Part shown: piece by piece, positions 6,491 through 8,554 of the stretch
Layout: each line of letters begins with the position of its first letter
Position numbering within the stretch: position 1 is the first letter of the stretch
DNA from: Candidatus Manganitrophaceae bacterium
GTDB taxonomy: Bacteria; Nitrospirota; Nitrospiria; SBBL01; Manganitrophaceae
Length of the DNA: 8,554 bases
Reading direction: 5' to 3'
NCBI GenBank assembly: GCA_004297235.1
Contig: SCUR01000557.1
Span: 1 to 8,554 of the forward strand
Program-made: the position numbers and the translations under genes
Notes under the pieces: generated by a model
The model's database searches: none
Told to the model about the DNA's origin: nothing
The model's input: only the letters and a program-made list of their open reading frames with translations

Positions 6491-7407
6491 AAATAGAAGC
6501 CCGGCTGAAGACAAATGAGAGCAAGGTGATGCTGAACGCGCTGACGATCGACGTTGAAGATTACTATCAGGTTTCCGGTTTTGAGTCCCACATTCGTTTT
6601 GAACAGTGGCCCGATTACGAGAGTCGCGTTGTTGGAAACACCTGGCGTCTTCTGGAGATGCTCCATTTTCATCGGGTGAAGGCGACTTTTTTCGTCCTCG
6701 GTTGGATTGCAGAGCGCTATCCGCAGGTGGTCCTTGCCATTCACAAGGAGGGACACGAGATCGCCTCGCACGGCTACCGGCACCGACTCCTCTACAACAT
6801 GAGCCGCGAGGAATTCCGGCAGGATACCGAACGGTCGAAAGGGCTTTTGGAAGACCTCTGCGGGGTGCCGGTTGTCGGCTATCGTGCGCCGAGCTACTCG
6901 ATCATTCAGGAAACCCTCTGGAGCATCGATATCTTGCGCGATCTGGGATTTGAATACGATTCGAGTATTTTCCCCATCCATCACGATCGCTATGGCATCC
7001 CCCACGCTTCCCGTTTTCCTTATTTTCATTCTCTTTCGGAAGGGCGGAAGCTTTTGGAGTTTCCCTTGTCTACGATCCGGCTCTTTGGCCGGAATGTGCC
7101 GGTCGCCGGAGGGGGGTACCTTCGTCTTTTTCCATACGCGTTCATCCGTTGGGGAATCCGCCGGATCAATGAACAAGAGCAAAAGCCGGCCATTGTCTAT
7201 CTTCATCCTTGGGAGATCGATCCGGGCCAGCCGAGAATCCATGGAAGCCGGCTCTCTCGTTTCCGGCATTACGTGAATTTGGATAAGACGGAATCTCGTC
7301 TTCGACGACTGCTCCAAGATTTTCGGTTCGTCCCCCTTCGGTCTTTGGGGGAGACGATGACGAACGGCCATCGGCCCGTCAAGGGGCTGGTCCGGCAGAA
7401 CGTCTGA
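6487..7407 (+). CDS. Polysaccharide deacetylase (NodB type, XrtA-system family)
   Basis: This encodes 306 residues. NodB motifs are in order: TIDVEDYY (20-27, catalytic Asp and metal Asp), SHGYRH (94-99, metal histidines H95 and H99), GYRAPSYSI (131-139), EFPLSTIRLFG (191-201) and YLHPWEID (238-245). It would remove acetyl groups from an N-acetylated sugar in the polymer, a common step in EPS maturation. No signal peptide is visible, as is usual in this exosortase-linked family. ATG 6487 forms an ATGA overlap with the upstream stop and has GAGGA about 8 nt before it. ATG 6529, at MLNALTIDVED, is a possible shorter start that matches where the family's conserved sequence begins. The same frame is open leftward to 6091, but that part is only a shadow of the beta-barrel gene. 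Confidence 0.92.
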   Translation: MKIEARLKTNESKVMLNALTIDVEDYYQVSGFESHIRFEQWPDYESRVVGNTWRLLEMLHFHRVKATFFVLGWIAERYPQVVLAIHKEGHEIASHGYRHRLLYNMSREEFRQDTERSKGLLEDLCGVPVVGYRAPSYSIIQETLWSIDILRDLGFEYDSSIFPIHHDRYGIPHASRFPYFHSLSEGRKLLEFPLSTIRLFGRNVPVAGGGYLRLFPYAFIRWGIRRINEQEQKPAIVYLHPWEIDPGQPRIHGSRLSRFRHYVNLDKTESRLRRLLQDFRFVPLRSLGETMTNGHRPVKGLVRQNV

Positions 7408-7426
7408 TTCGAAAATAGGTGATAGA

Positions 7427-7501
7427 ATGAATAATGACTCCGATTATGTGGATCTGTTCGAAAAGGCTGTTCATGGAGCAAGCCCCGAGTTCTTATCGTG
7501 A
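7427..7501 (+). CDS. Possible 24-residue ORF between deacetylase and exosortase
   Basis: ATG 7427 is preceded by a good SD, AGGTGA (7418-7423), and the frame encodes 24 mostly polar residues starting MNNDSDYVDLFEKAV. Its stop (7499-7501) overlaps GTG 7498, which is in frame with the exosortase, so it could serve for translational coupling. I recognise no family. It may be a leader peptide, the left-over start of a deleted gene, or chance. Confidence 0.25.
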   Translation: MNNDSDYVDLFEKAVHGASPEFLS

Positions 7502-7509
7502 GTAAACCG

Positions 7510-8554
7510 ATGCATGAAAGTTATTCAGTGATTACGAATAGGTACAGATCGATCTTCCCTTTTCTCTCAAGGGTCGGTGGTCGCACAAAAGGGCGTGCGC
7601 TGATCCTGGGAGGCCTTGTTATTTTGGCCTTTCTTTTCACCTATATGAATGTTTTTATCTCTCTCGTGGACCAGTGGTGGTCGAATGACATGTATTACCA
7701 CGCCTTTTTTATTCCTTGTATCAGTCTCTATCTCATTTGGGCGCGGCGGCACAAACTCGCACAGCTTCACGCTCAACCCAACTATATCGGCGGGCTTCTC
7801 ATATTAGGCGCCGGGTTTTTAATGCTTCTGCTCGGTCATGCCGGCAGTGTGCAATTGATCCAAGAACTCTCGCTCATCCCCACCGTGGCGGGAGTCGTTC
7901 TTCTGATCTTTGGGACCCGCTTTTTTCTGGTGCTCTGTTTTCCCATCGCTTATCTCCTTTTTATGATTCCTTTTTGGGAATATATCACTGATCGGCTCCA
8001 TTGGCCCTTCCAGATATTCTCAGCCACGCTCGGTGCAAGGCTGCTCCAGTTGGTCGGAATTCCTGTGCACCAAGAATCCATTTACATCGAATTGCCGAGA
8101 ATCATTCTTGAGGTCGCAGAAGGATGCAGCGGGGTGAACTATTTGATCGCGGTCATGGCGCTCGGTATTCCCTTGGCCTATTTATTTCTCGATGGATGGC
8201 GGCGGAGAACCGCGCTTGTTTGTTTCGCCGTCGGCGTGGCGATGTTTTCAAATGTTCTCCGGGTCTTTTTTGTGGGGCTGCTGACCTATTACGGCATTGG
8301 CGGAGACATTCATGGTCCCTATCATGTTCTCCAAGGGCTGTTTGTATCCGTCATCGGCTACGGAGCCATTTTCGGGGGGTTGCAGGTGTTGGCCCGGCGC
8401 TCTTCTGGCACGGCGTTCGAAGAGGCTAAAAGACCGCTTGGGAGTACGACCCATCAGGATGCTCCCATTGGACAGAATAAGAAAGCTCGTTTTGCGGCTC
8501 TCTTGGTCTCTGGGTTAATGCTGGTCGTTGGAGTCTATTTACACACCCTCTCAA
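7510..8554 (+). CDS. Exosortase (EpsH/XrtA-like), 3' end outside the window
   Basis: At least 348 codons are open to the window end with no stop. The protein is a multi-spanning membrane protein with about eight hydrophobic segments. The exosortase catalytic triad is present: Cys206 in AEGCSGVNYL, Arg251 in NVLRVFF and His272 in HVLQGLF. Exosortases cut PEP-CTERM anchors at the periplasmic face of the inner membrane and are thought to transfer the proteins onward. After the core (to about 295) comes a polar linker and another membrane helix (about 328-344). This fits the start of a fused EpsI-like C-terminal domain, known in some XrtA proteins, but that domain lies beyond the window. ATG 7510 has only a weak GTGAG before it. 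GTG 7498 is an alternative. The subtype is inferred from neighbours. Confidence 0.88.
   Translation, partial: MHESYSVITNRYRSIFPFLSRVGGRTKGRALILGGLVILAFLFTYMNVFISLVDQWWSNDMYYHAFFIPCISLYLIWARRHKLAQLHAQPNYIGGLLILGAGFLMLLLGHAGSVQLIQELSLIPTVAGVVLLIFGTRFFLVLCFPIAYLLFMIPFWEYITDRLHWPFQIFSATLGARLLQLVGIPVHQESIYIELPRIILEVAEGCSGVNYLIAVMALGIPLAYLFLDGWRRRTALVCFAVGVAMFSNVLRVFFVGLLTYYGIGGDIHGPYHVLQGLFVSVIGYGAIFGGLQVLARRSSGTAFEEAKRPLGSTTHQDAPIGQNKKARFAALLVSGLMLVVGVYLHTLS

Noticed and set aside
6382..7371. 329-codon open frame on the minus strand
   Set aside because: Antisense to the deacetylase, which has all catalytic motifs. No recognisable domain and no SD-start arrangement.
1..8554. tRNA, rRNA, CRISPR array, insertion sequence or sigma54 promoter
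   Set aside because: I found no cloverleaf, repeat-spacer pattern or transposase. TGGC-type matches such as 85-100 and 8408-8423 lack the proper TGC element at the required spacing.

Overview
The window looks like chromosomal DNA from a Gram-negative bacterium. It encodes an outer-membrane export lipoprotein, a predicted beta-barrel and a full envelope-spanning polysaccharide machine. The genes read as an exosortase (PEP-CTERM/XrtA-type) exopolysaccharide (EPS) cluster, all on the + strand. The phylum cannot be fixed from sequence alone. Such clusters with this style of protein occur in Nitrospirota and Proteobacteria, and Nitrospirota is a guess.

Layout. Positions 1-346 hold no convincing gene. 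They contain a weak terminator-like hairpin (28-43), a possible promoter (45-73), a perfect 13-bp hairpin (96-127) and a compact three-stem RNA-like element (161-236). I see nothing further in 237-346 except the Shine-Dalgarno (SD) sequence of the next gene. A small PilZ protein (347-652) carries both c-di-GMP-binding motifs. Right after its stop the same composite leader occurs again: a possible promoter (625-653), an almost identical hairpin (661-692) and the three-stem element (724-797). Here it is followed by a terminator-like stem and T-rich tract (790-834) just before the first EPS gene. The 3' strand of the closing stem P1 is also the 5' strand of that terminator, which is how a transcriptional riboswitch is built.

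The operon then runs: Wza-like export lipoprotein (847-1470), Wzz-like chain-length determinant (1511-3121), BY-kinase-type ATPase (3099-3809), priming sugar-phosphate transferase (3880-5214), outer-membrane beta-barrel of the XrtA-associated type (5225-6490), NodB-type polysaccharide deacetylase (6487-7407), a short junction with a possible 24-residue ORF (7427-7501), and an exosortase cut by the window end (7510-8554). Three overlaps or near-overlaps (3099/3121, 5214/5225, 6487/6490) argue for one transcript.

How it works together (family knowledge plus inference). The transferase loads the first sugar phosphate on a polyprenyl carrier. The Wzz protein and its separate kinase control chain length and export. 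The lipoprotein and beta-barrel form the outer-membrane route, and the deacetylase modifies the polymer. The exosortase processes PEP-CTERM surface proteins, none of which is encoded here. The PilZ protein suggests c-di-GMP control.

The most interesting item is the duplicated leader RNA, one copy before pilZ and one before the EPS operon. I could not match it by eye to a known riboswitch class.
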